A stretch of DNA of 26,221 bases from Bacteroidota bacterium (GTDB lineage Bacteria > Bacteroidota > Bacteroidia > Bacteroidales > Prolixibacteraceae). The first letter of the stretch is position 1. The number at the start of each line of letters is the position of its first letter. Below the pieces are notes generated by a model. That model searched no databases. It was given only the letters and a program-made list of their open reading frames with translations, and was not told the DNA's origin. Both the position numbers and the translations under genes were made by a program. Location of the stretch: positions 1 to 26,221 of the forward strand of contig JAEYNZ010000141.1 of assembly GCA_023412195.1 (NCBI GenBank), in the 5' to 3' direction. Shown in pieces: positions 1 to 7,595 of the stretch.

Positions 1-2
1 GG

Positions 3-1952
3 GCGGGTGGAAGTTTTCTGGCTGATTTCAGGGCTGGTAAATCCACTACCATCAAAACAAGTAACTTTGTGGGTTATCTTGACCGCGATATATATGACAG
101 GACAAAAAATTACAACCTGGGCAGTAATTATATCAACATCCGTCAATACCAGGAAGAGATTAACCAGTTGCTGATCTCAAATTCACTGGAGGGAAAACAT
201 TTTATTCTGGGTTCAGTATTGGACTGGGGTCTGGCACGTTCCCAATCCATTAACAGGAAGCCACATGGAGTCAGGGTTGATTTCAGGCAACAGTCGGCTT
301 TCCAAGGGTATACATCACGTTCATCGTTTGATATTGGCCCACCTGAACTTATTCCTGCCCCTGAAAATTTAAAAGAATCTCTGGATCAGTATTATTTTTA
401 TGAATCGAGGAATCTGACTTATAAGGCTGATGAACTTGAAACGAGTTATTATTTAAATTTTCAAACACCTTACAGAATTGGAAATATTTCCGGCAACATC
501 AAGTTAGGCGCAAAGCACCGGTATAAAAACAGAGAGCGGACTAACCGCCGTACAGGCAGAAGAATTGATTATCCTGCTGATGTACAGGATTTCCTGAAGG
601 TATACCCCGATTATACCCTGACTACTACAGGTACAGTTGGAAAGATTCAGCTTTTAAATTTTCTGGATGAAAATTATGTGCCGGGTAAATTTTTAAACGG
701 AGATTATGAACACCTTAAGGTTGATGAAGTCATCGACAGGGATTTGCTGGCCAGAATATACAAGGATTATCTTGAAGATTTTGAGTATTTTATAGGTGCC
801 GGCGCAAAGGATGACTATAAAACAGATGAATCCATCCAGGCCTATTATCTGATGTCGGAAGTTAATCTTGGGAAGTATGTAACATTCATTCCGGGAATCC
901 GGTTTGAGAAGACCCGGCTCGAATACGATGCATATATTGCGGAATCCATACCAGAAGGCACAAACAGGGATGAGCCGGTCGAATTCAGGGATACAACAGC
1001 AAGCAACAGCTATCATCATTTTCTTCCCCAGATACATTTACGCATAAAACCGACCGATTGGTTTGACATCCGTCTTGCATATACCAATACATTATCGAGG
1101 CCCGATTACAATCAGCTTGCACCCAGACGGATTATAAATGTAAGTGGTCAGGAGGTTGAATTGGGAAATACCCTTCTAGAACCGGCAGCTTCAGAGAACT
1201 TTGATGTTATTTTAACATTTTTCAAACCGAACCTTGGGTTACTGACTTTAGGTGCCTTTCAAAAAAATATTGAAAATTTTCTGTGGAACAGAACTGCCCT
1301 GGTACGTGCCGGAACTAATACCGATCCGGGATTATTATTGCTTCCAAATAGTTCGTTAGGATATAAGGTACTTTACCCTGTGAATAATCAGAATCTTTCT
1401 ACTATTCGGGGGCTGGAATTTGATCTTCAGGCAAATCTTGATTTTCTTCCTGTCAAAGGATTCATTTTGAACCTCAACTTTTCTCTGATGGAATCCACAA
1501 CCAAATATGCTGAAACACTTATTGTGAGAGGTCTGAATCCGGATTATGGAACTGTACCTGGAGTTCCCAGGATTATCTTTTTGAATCAGGACACTGCCTA
1601 TGTAGACCGTCTGTTATCACAACCTAACTATCTGGCCAATATTGGATTGGGTTACGATAACCGGAAAGCAGGATTATCGGTGCGGCTTTCATATAATTTT
1701 CAGGATGATATCCTGACCCGGGAACAGAGAAGGCCGGATGGTGCAGACAGGGAAGGCACACTGGAATTCAGACGGTGGGATTTTCAGTTAAACCAGAAGA
1801 TTGGCAGGCGAATCACTCTAAATGCCAATGTGTCGAATATATTTAATCAGCCAGACAGGTCGGTGAGATTGTTAACCGGTTACATCAGTGAAGTTGAGTA
1901 CTATGGATATATGGCCCAGATCGGGCTTAAATATAATTTTCATAATTTCTAA
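3..1952 (+). CDS. TonB-dependent receptor, C-terminal part (5' end outside window)
   Basis: The reading frame is open from the first full codon at base 3, so the gene starts upstream; the GTG at 69 is only the first possible start inside the window and is not the real one. About 650 residues are visible, all outer-membrane beta-barrel: alternating strands rich in Tyr, Asn and aromatics, a short LSRPDYNQLAP segment of the kind found in the last third of CirA-like TonB-dependent receptors, and a terminal Phe (KYNFHNF) as expected for a BAM-assembled barrel. The plug and TonB box are missing because they lie upstream. It does not resemble a SusC barrel, and no SusD follows; instead a T9SS-sorted beta-helix protein begins 15 bp later, suggesting that the two are co-transcribed and act on the same ligand. 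The ligand is unknown. The class is secure; the subfamily (resembling the TonB-Xanth-Caul type) is an inference. Confidence 0.9.
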   Translation, partial: AGGSFLADFRAGKSTTIKTSNFVGYLDRDIYDRTKNYNLGSNYINIRQYQEEINQLLISNSLEGKHFILGSVLDWGLARSQSINRKPHGVRVDFRQQSAFQGYTSRSSFDIGPPELIPAPENLKESLDQYYFYESRNLTYKADELETSYYLNFQTPYRIGNISGNIKLGAKHRYKNRERTNRRTGRRIDYPADVQDFLKVYPDYTLTTTGTVGKIQLLNFLDENYVPGKFLNGDYEHLKVDEVIDRDLLARIYKDYLEDFEYFIGAGAKDDYKTDESIQAYYLMSEVNLGKYVTFIPGIRFEKTRLEYDAYIAESIPEGTNRDEPVEFRDTTASNSYHHFLPQIHLRIKPTDWFDIRLAYTNTLSRPDYNQLAPRRIINVSGQEVELGNTLLEPAASENFDVILTFFKPNLGLLTLGAFQKNIENFLWNRTALVRAGTNTDPGLLLLPNSSLGYKVLYPVNNQNLSTIRGLEFDLQANLDFLPVKGFILNLNFSLMESTTKYAETLIVRGLNPDYGTVPGVPRIIFLNQDTAYVDRLLSQPNYLANIGLGYDNRKAGLSVRLSYNFQDDILTREQRRPDGADREGTLEFRRWDFQLNQKIGRRITLNANVSNIFNQPDRSVRLLTGYISEVEYYGYMAQIGLKYNFHNF

Positions 1953-1967
1953 TTAAAAGTATTTATC

Positions 1968-3626
1968 ATGAAAAAAATTTACATGTTGTTTATGATGGGC
2001 ACATTCCTCTGGGGCTTCACTGCCTTTGGGCAGAAAAATGTCGTGGTGGTAGAACCCGATGCAGGCCTTGAGATTGGAGCCCTGAATGATGCTATTGCTG
2101 AAGTTGAAGCAGCAGGAAATGGTGATAACACCATTTTTGAACTAAAACGGGATGGGCTTTACCTTCTAAATGGTACAATTTCCCACTCTGGTTACACACT
2201 CCACATAAGGGCTGAGGAAGGTGAAGGTTCTAAACCTGTACTTCAGGCTGCGGTGGATGAATTAGGTGAATCAGGACGCCAGTTTGAACCAGGCGGGCAT
2301 CTCACCATCGAAGGCCTGTATCTTCAGGGAAGAGATGAATTGGGATCAATCAATGTTCAGCCTATAAGGGTGATTGCAGATAGTTGCAGAATCCTGATCG
2401 ATGATTGTGTACTGGATTATGCTGCCCAGTCATTGGTTCGCACCAGTTCCAGTTCTAATACAATTAAAATTACAAACTCTATTTTAAGAAACAGTATTTT
2501 GCCTGACAATCCATCCAACGGCAGGGTGATTGATTCAAGAGGAAATCCAAATGATACCTTGTGGATTTCAAACAGCACCATTTACAATAACGGAGCCACG
2601 CAACTTCGCTCAGACGGTGGTGCTACCATGTTTGCAAACTTTGATCACAATACAGTTTATCAGACCAGTTTCAATCATAATTTTGCCTTGGATTATATTT
2701 TCAAGGCCAATGTAACCAACAATATCTTTTACAACTTTTTATACAGAGGTGATAACACTGCCCATGAAGGCTTTTTTGCACTTGACTCCATTTTTGGAAG
2801 TGAAATTGATGAATATACTGATGCAAACAGGTACTTTGATCTCAGTGACAACAACTGGTATGTGCAGCAGGAGATTGGTGATATTTTAGATGAATTCGGG
2901 CCTGATACGCTTTATCGTTTTAATGATTGGGACACCGAACAAACGGATACGATCTGGTACAGGGAAACTTTACGTACCAACTGGTTCTATTCAGATTCAC
3001 TGCTTTCCTTAAACCAGCCGGTAGTGCCGGATATTGTTGCTTTTATTGAAAACGGGCAGGTAGATACCACAGGTTTATTCAGGGAAGAACTTACTTTTAA
3101 AAATCCACCTCCTTTAAACCTGGAATACTGGAAGTTTTACACTGAAAATGGATGGGAAATATCAGGCACTAACCCACCCAGCCCTTATGCCGATGAAGAT
3201 CCTGACGTACTTGGTGAGGTTCAGGAAGGTGCTTTTGATTTCAGCTATAATGCAGATTCACGTTCTGCGACAGCTGCAGACGGTGGGGCACCACTAGGGG
3301 ATCCACGATGGGAACCATATACAGTAGTTTCGGCAGGAAAGGTTGATTTAAACAGAAATTTTGCTGTTAGGTCATATCCTAATCCTTTTCAAAATCAGGT
3401 TACCTTTCAGATCGATTCAAAAGAAGCTTCTTCTCTGCAAATCAGTATCTACAATATGCTGGGAAAAGAATTGCTGGTTGTAAGGGATAACATCATCCGG
3501 GGTAATAATCAACTGGTGGTCGACCTCAGTAATGTCTTTCAATCGGGTGTTTACCTTTACCAGATACAATTCGAGACACGCAACGGCCATAAAAGCATAT
3601 CGGCAGGTAAGATTATTAGAAAATAG
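1968..3626 (+). CDS. Secreted parallel beta-helix protein with T9SS C-terminal sorting domain
   Basis: This 552-residue protein starts with a signal peptide (residues 1 to about 21, ending AFGQ). Residues of about 25-330 carry the short repeating pattern of a right-handed parallel beta-helix, with turns such as ITNSIL, ISNSTIY, FDHNTVY and VTNNIFY, as in pectate-lyase-like or chondroitinase-B-like folds (DUF4957/DUF5123-type proteins). Residues of about 465-552 are a type A T9SS sorting domain: the SYPNPFQNQV opening, IYNMLGKE in the middle, SGVYLYQI, and a basic end (KIIRK). The protein should therefore pass the outer membrane through the type IX system and be anchored or released at the surface. 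It follows a TonB-dependent receptor gene at 15 bp, so it may bind or cleave the glycan that the receptor imports. I see no motif proving lyase activity. Fold and secretion route are well supported; the catalytic role is not. Confidence 0.85.
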   Translation: MKKIYMLFMMGTFLWGFTAFGQKNVVVVEPDAGLEIGALNDAIAEVEAAGNGDNTIFELKRDGLYLLNGTISHSGYTLHIRAEEGEGSKPVLQAAVDELGESGRQFEPGGHLTIEGLYLQGRDELGSINVQPIRVIADSCRILIDDCVLDYAAQSLVRTSSSSNTIKITNSILRNSILPDNPSNGRVIDSRGNPNDTLWISNSTIYNNGATQLRSDGGATMFANFDHNTVYQTSFNHNFALDYIFKANVTNNIFYNFLYRGDNTAHEGFFALDSIFGSEIDEYTDANRYFDLSDNNWYVQQEIGDILDEFGPDTLYRFNDWDTEQTDTIWYRETLRTNWFYSDSLLSLNQPVVPDIVAFIENGQVDTTGLFREELTFKNPPPLNLEYWKFYTENGWEISGTNPPSPYADEDPDVLGEVQEGAFDFSYNADSRSATAADGGAPLGDPRWEPYTVVSAGKVDLNRNFAVRSYPNPFQNQVTFQIDSKEASSLQISIYNMLGKELLVVRDNIIRGNNQLVVDLSNVFQSGVYLYQIQFETRNGHKSISAGKIIRK

Positions 3627-3654
3627 ATAATTTTAAATGTTTTAAATTATATAT

Positions 3655-3687
3655 ATTGGCTGGAATCTTGATAAGGTTCCAGCCAAT
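3655..3687 (+). terminator. Very stable hairpin after the T9SS protein gene
   Basis: An 11-bp perfect stem (ATTGGCTGGAA with TTCCAGCCAAT) continues inward through a T-G wobble and three more pairs (CTT with AAG) to a GAT loop, giving about 15 pairs. It starts 28 bp after the stop codon of the beta-helix gene. No T-run follows it (TTGATTAATC), so it may be a 3' RNA stabiliser or a rho-independent terminator without the usual tract. It separates the receptor/beta-helix unit from the prolyl isomerase gene. Confidence 0.55.
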
Positions 3688-3734
3688 TGATTAATCAACA
3701 AACAGGGGAGGGACAAAGCCAGTAAGGTTTAAAT

Positions 3735-5135
3735 ATGAATATAATCAAACCATATTTCTATGCAGGATGGCGACATTTGTTTACGATGTTCATTCTGATG
3801 GTATTTTGTTTAGGTGGATCTGCAGGAACTACAGGGGATGAAGTATTGCTGACAGTTCATGACCGGAAAATTACCAAAGGGGAGTTTTTATATCATTTTA
3901 ATCAGAATTACAAGGATTTGAATCAGGAGAATGTACAGGAATACATTGAATTATTTATTGATTTCCATCTTAAACTTGCCATGGCAAGGGAACAGCGGCT
4001 TCATCATCAGATTGGCTTCATTAATGAACTGGCTGAATACAGGTTGCTGCTGGCAGCACCTTATTTAACTGACCAGAAGAAGATTGATGAACTGGCACAG
4101 GAGGCTAAGGAAAGGTTGAATTATAAATGGAGAACAAATCATATACTGGTAAAATTTCCTGTGGAAGCAAGTCCTGAAGATACATTAAAAGCATATTATT
4201 CAGCTGTTCAGATTCACCGTCAAATTCAGCAGGCAGGTTCCTTTCAAGAGGTAGCCACAACATTGTCTCAGGATCCATTCATTTCAGTCAATCATGGAGA
4301 CACCAGTTATATCACAGCATTTCAGTCAGAATATGCTTATGAATCAGCTGTTTATCATATGGCGCCGGGTGAAATATCAAAACCAGTGAAATCACATTCA
4401 GGTTATTTTATTATTCAATTGGTTAATAAAAGGAAATCAGAGAGTTTCCCTGATGACAATGAATTATATTCTATGATTGAGGAAACAAAAGATGAAAGAA
4501 AAGACATAATAAAGGATGCTTTTGTTTCCCGTTTAAAAAAGGAATGGAATTTCAAGGAGAATAAGGAACTGCTAAACTTTTTTACAGAATTTGCAGATGA
4601 AAGGATCTATAAAGGGACATGGACACCACCTGCCGGTGAGAAATTAAAAGCAAACTTATTTTTTATTGATGGTAAAGGCGTTACAGTAAATGATTTTTCG
4701 GATTATTTGCAAAATATTGATTACAACGGCATGAAATTGCCAGTGAATGATTTTATCAGAAATCATTATGAGCAATTTGTTTCAAACAGATTAATCCAAT
4801 ATGAGAATTATAAACTTCCTGAAAAATATCCTGTATTCAGGTATCAGTATGAGGAGTACAGAGATGGCATGTTGCTGCTTGAGATCACCAAACAGCAGGT
4901 TTGGCAAAAGGCATCATCAGACAGTGCAGGGTTAAAAAAATTCTTTGAAGAGAACCGGATGAATTATCCTGTCAGTTTGCAAGATATCACTCTAAAAGAG
5001 GTTTTTGAACCGGTTCAGGATGATTACCAGGAATGGCTCATGAATCAATGGGTAAAAGAACTTCGTGGGTTATACAAGGTTGAGGTGGATGAAAAGGTGT
5101 TGTCATCAATTTTGAACTCAAGCAGCATGGATTGA
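3735..5135 (+). CDS. Periplasmic parvulin-type (PpiC/SurA-like) peptidyl-prolyl isomerase
   Basis: The protein has 466 residues. Residues of about 14-30 are a hydrophobic export signal. Residues 35-125 form a SurA-like N-terminal helical region (DEVLLTVHDRKITKGEFLYHF opening, shared with other Bacteroidota PpiC proteins). One parvulin domain spans about 130-235, with the family's two histidine signatures, NHILVKF (His136) and SHSGYFIIQL (His221). The C-terminal 230 residues are helical and of uncertain fold. Proteins of this type are chaperones and cis-trans prolyl isomerases for outer-membrane proteins in the periplasm. The gene stands alone between a strong hairpin and a 256-bp spacer, so it is probably its own transcript. 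It lies next to a receptor gene, which may be chance. The domain is secure; the substrate set is inferred. Confidence 0.87.
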   Translation: MNIIKPYFYAGWRHLFTMFILMVFCLGGSAGTTGDEVLLTVHDRKITKGEFLYHFNQNYKDLNQENVQEYIELFIDFHLKLAMAREQRLHHQIGFINELAEYRLLLAAPYLTDQKKIDELAQEAKERLNYKWRTNHILVKFPVEASPEDTLKAYYSAVQIHRQIQQAGSFQEVATTLSQDPFISVNHGDTSYITAFQSEYAYESAVYHMAPGEISKPVKSHSGYFIIQLVNKRKSESFPDDNELYSMIEETKDERKDIIKDAFVSRLKKEWNFKENKELLNFFTEFADERIYKGTWTPPAGEKLKANLFFIDGKGVTVNDFSDYLQNIDYNGMKLPVNDFIRNHYEQFVSNRLIQYENYKLPEKYPVFRYQYEEYRDGMLLLEITKQQVWQKASSDSAGLKKFFEENRMNYPVSLQDITLKEVFEPVQDDYQEWLMNQWVKELRGLYKVEVDEKVLSSILNSSSMD

Positions 5136-5270
5136 AAGCGGCTATGATTTTGTAACTGCTTATCCATAAATTAGTATTATTCAGGTCAGTTTGCAGAACT
5201 GTCTTTCGTTAAGATAAACTGAAAGGCCATCCTCAAAGCACTATTGATTCATTTAATTCAAAAGTTCTGG

Positions 5271-5278
5271 TACTTTTG
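5271..5278 (+). promoter_or_regulatory. Candidate -7 promoter element for the MFS transporter gene
   Basis: TACTTTTG matches the Bacteroidota -7 consensus TAnnTTTG exactly, 113 bp before the transporter start codon. A TTG lies upstream at 5244-5246, but its spacing (24 bp) is longer than the usual 19-21, so the -33 box is doubtful. The predicted leader would be roughly 105 nt long and contains the stem described at 5307-5349. Confidence 0.4.
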
Positions 5279-5306
5279 TGCATCTTTTATGCAATCCTGG
5301 TGCAAG

Positions 5307-5349
5307 GCATGACAACTATTAAACAGGGGTAGGAATCAGTTTATCATGC
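5307..5349 (+). promoter_or_regulatory. Possible structured leader of the MFS transporter mRNA
   Basis: GCATGA (5307-5312) pairs perfectly with TCATGC (5344-5349). Just inside, AACT (5314-5317) pairs with AGTT (5338-5341), leaving a loop of about 20 nt containing AACAGGGGTAGGA. It lies in the predicted 5' leader, 43 bp before the start codon. I do not recognise it as a known riboswitch class, and a stem of this length could arise by chance. Confidence 0.25.
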
Positions 5350-5391
5350 AATAGGTGAGGCCTTTCTAATCAGGATAATTAAAAATTAATA

Positions 5392-6567
5392 ATGAAGAAG
5401 TACCTTACAATCCTTTCTTCTTTTATCATCATGCTTTGCCTTGGAGGAGTATATGCGTGGAGCATCACTGCTGCTGAACTGATTGAAAATTATGGTTTTT
5501 CAACAACACAAACGCAGCTCATCTTCGGTACTGTGATTGCTGTTTTTCCTGTAACCATGATTTTTGCAGGCCGACTTGCCGGAAAGGTAATGCCCAGGGT
5601 TCTGGCATATATCTCTGCGATTCTGTTTATGTCAGGATACCTGCTGGCAGGAATTTCAGGTGGTAATTTTTATATCATCTTTCTTGGAGTTGGAATTCTT
5701 GCAGGGATCGCCACCGGGTTCGGGTACCTGGTTTCAATTACTGTCCCCGTCACCTGGTTTCCAGAAAAGAAAGGTCTGATAACGGGCATTGCAGCTGCAG
5801 GATTTGGACTGGGAGCCATACTTATGTCAACAGTGGCAGAAGTGGTTTTACAGTCGGGGAAAGATATTTTTGACCTGTTTGTTGTAATTGGAGTTTCATA
5901 TGGTTTTTTAATTTTCCTGTTTTCGAATTTTATTTTTCAAACTGTTTTGCCTGTTACTGCAAAGAAGTTCATTAAGCCCGGCTTTCTGGCTTCGAAGGCT
6001 TTCCGTAAACTTTTTATTGGGATATTCCTGGGCACATTTTCCGGATTATTGATTATAGGAAATCTGAAAATACTGGGTGGCCAGAGTAGTTTAAGCGAGC
6101 ACATGCTGATCCTGGGAGTCTCTTTTTTTGCCGTTTCAAATTTTATGGGAAGGCTATTCTGGGGTTTTATCAGCGATTATACCAGTGCAGGGATTAATAT
6201 ATTTTTTGCCCTGACCCTTCAGGCTCTTGGAATCTTATTATTTGGTTACCTGAACCTGAATGATTACCTGTACCTGTTGCTCTCGGTAATGATAGGATTT
6301 GGCTTTGGAGGCAACTTTGTCCTTTTTGCCAAAGAGACCGCCAACATGTACGGGATCATTAACCTGGCAAAAATCTATCCCTATGTTTTTACAGGTTATG
6401 CCATTGCCGGAATTGCAGGACCTTTAAGCGGGGGATTGCTTTTTGATTATTTTGGTAGTTATATATATGCTGTTTTACTGGCTGCTATGATTAGTTTTAG
6501 CGGGGGACTGTTATTTTTGTCCCATCATTTTCAAATAAAAAAGAAGAATGATGCATCAGGCAGATAA
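5392..6567 (+). CDS. MFS transporter of the oxalate/formate antiporter (OFA) type
   Basis: This 391-residue protein has about twelve hydrophobic segments, the usual size and topology of a major facilitator. The first segment carries the GGVYAWSI pattern (small-x-x-Tyr-x-Trp-Ser) typical of the OFA group (oxalate/formate and monocarboxylate antiporters), and a GRLAGKVMPR loop between segments 2 and 3 is the family's motif A. A matching GRLFWGFISDY loop stands in the second half. It should exchange or import small carboxylates across the inner membrane; the actual substrate cannot be read from the sequence. The gene has its own promoter-like motif and overlaps the next gene (Sua5-type synthase) by 20 bp, so the two are translationally linked although no functional link is obvious. 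Confidence 0.85.
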   Translation: MKKYLTILSSFIIMLCLGGVYAWSITAAELIENYGFSTTQTQLIFGTVIAVFPVTMIFAGRLAGKVMPRVLAYISAILFMSGYLLAGISGGNFYIIFLGVGILAGIATGFGYLVSITVPVTWFPEKKGLITGIAAAGFGLGAILMSTVAEVVLQSGKDIFDLFVVIGVSYGFLIFLFSNFIFQTVLPVTAKKFIKPGFLASKAFRKLFIGIFLGTFSGLLIIGNLKILGGQSSLSEHMLILGVSFFAVSNFMGRLFWGFISDYTSAGINIFFALTLQALGILLFGYLNLNDYLYLLLSVMIGFGFGGNFVLFAKETANMYGIINLAKIYPYVFTGYAIAGIAGPLSGGLLFDYFGSYIYAVLLAAMISFSGGLLFLSHHFQIKKKNDASGR

Positions 6568-7492
6568 GATAAAGCTGGCAGCTCAATTTATCAGAGAAGG
6601 GAAACTGGTTGCTTTCCCTACGGAAACGGTATATGGGCTTGGAGCTGATGCCCTGAACCCCATTGCAGTGGCAAAAATATTTGAGCTGAAGGAACGCCCG
6701 TCTTTCGACCCTTTAATTGTTCACATTGCAGATCCAGCTGATCTTGCCAGGCTTTGCGTCATGCCGGATAAAAGAATACACACCATCATTGACAGGTTCT
6801 GGCCAGGTCCCCTGACCATCATTCTGCAGAAAAGTGACCTGGTTCCGGATATTGTTACTTCAGGCCTGCCAACTGTTGGAATCAGGATGCCAGATAATGA
6901 AATCGCTCAAGAGTTAATCAGACAATCGGGCTGCCCCATTGCAGCACCAAGTGCCAACAAGTTTGGCAGGATCAGTCCTACAAGTGCAGCCCATGTCAGA
7001 AAGCAGCTTCCCGAAGTGGATTACATCCTCGATGGTGGGAAAACTAAAGTTGGAATCGAATCCACCATCATTACAATCACTGAAAGAGGTTTCCAAATCC
7101 TGCGCAATGGAATTATTACACGTGAAGAGTTAGAAAAGGTTCTTTCATATGATGAAGATCCTGTGGTGGAGCATATGGTGGCGCCGGGTATGCTTAAATC
7201 GCATTATAGTCCGGTGAAGCCAATGGTTATAGCTAATGAGGAGGTACTCAAAACCATTGACAGGGGACGTGCAGGACTTTTATCCTTTACCGGCACACAG
7301 GAAGAAGGATTTGGAAGGATTATCAGATTATCTGAAAATCATGATCTAAAGGAATACGCTGTTAATATGTTTGCTGCCATGCATGAACTGGAGGAAAGTG
7401 ATGTGGAGCTTATCGTTGCTGAACCTGTTCCTGAAGCAGGCATTGGCATGGCTATAATGGACAGGCTGAGAAAGGCGGCTTACAGGGATTAA
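6548..7492 (+). CDS. sua5: L-threonylcarbamoyladenylate synthase, Sua5 type
   Basis: The enzyme makes threonylcarbamoyl-AMP from threonine, bicarbonate and ATP, the first step of the universal t6A37 tRNA modification. Its 314 residues comprise a YrdC/TsaC domain (about 8-195) plus a Sua5 C-terminal domain (about 200-314), so it is the long form. Visible active-site features are FPTETVYGLGADA (23-35), the Lys-x-Arg pair at 48/50 in LKERPSFDPLIVHI, and the Ser-x-Asn motif at 135-137 in PSANKFGRISPTSA. The linker motif PGMLKSHYSP is typical of Sua5. The start is one of two adjacent ATG codons (6548 or 6551), both inside the end of the transporter gene. All key residues are present, so it should be active. 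The identification is secure; the symbol follows the domain layout. Confidence 0.93.
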   Translation: MMHQADKIKLAAQFIREGKLVAFPTETVYGLGADALNPIAVAKIFELKERPSFDPLIVHIADPADLARLCVMPDKRIHTIIDRFWPGPLTIILQKSDLVPDIVTSGLPTVGIRMPDNEIAQELIRQSGCPIAAPSANKFGRISPTSAAHVRKQLPEVDYILDGGKTKVGIESTIITITERGFQILRNGIITREELEKVLSYDEDPVVEHMVAPGMLKSHYSPVKPMVIANEEVLKTIDRGRAGLLSFTGTQEEGFGRIIRLSENHDLKEYAVNMFAAMHELEESDVELIVAEPVPEAGIGMAIMDRLRKAAYRD

Positions 7493-7530
7493 AGGTATGT
7501 GGAAAAAATTTGACTCTTTTCTGGTAGATT

Positions 7531-7547
7531 AAAGTAATTTTTACTTT
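7531..7547 (+). terminator. AT-rich inverted repeat followed by a T-run, after the Sua5 gene
   Basis: AAAGTAA-TTT-TTACTTT is a perfect 7-bp inverted repeat with a 3-nt loop, followed by TTTT, 39 bp after the Sua5 stop codon. It could end the transporter-Sua5 transcript, but the stem has only one G-C pair. Because it is also 49 bp before the esterase-arabinofuranosidase start codon, it could instead be an operator. Confidence 0.35.
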
Positions 7548-7553
7548 TTTTAT

Positions 7554-7583
7554 AGAACAGTTATTTAAAGGGTAACACGTTCT
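7554..7583 (+). promoter_or_regulatory. Interrupted inverted repeat upstream of the glycosidase operon
   Basis: AGAAC-a-GTTA (7554-7563) and TAAC-ac-GTTCT (7573-7583) form a near-symmetrical inverted repeat with a 9-bp centre (TTTAAAGGG), ending 12 bp before the first ATG of the operon. It may be a regulator binding site or a hairpin in the mRNA leader. No regulator gene is in the window to connect it with, and no clear TAnnTTTG element is present in the 103-bp gap. Confidence 0.33.
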
Positions 7584-7595
7584 AACTACACGCAT

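Noticed and set aside
69..71. GTG at 69 as the start of the first receptor gene
   Set aside because: The frame is open to the window edge and the visible protein lacks plug, TonB box and signal peptide, so the gene simply begins outside the window.
3700..5335. Shared AAACAGGGG sequence before the prolyl isomerase gene (3700) and the transporter gene (5321)
   Set aside because: The match is only nine bases, at different distances from the start codons (35 and 71 bp), and the surrounding bases do not align; chance is sufficient.
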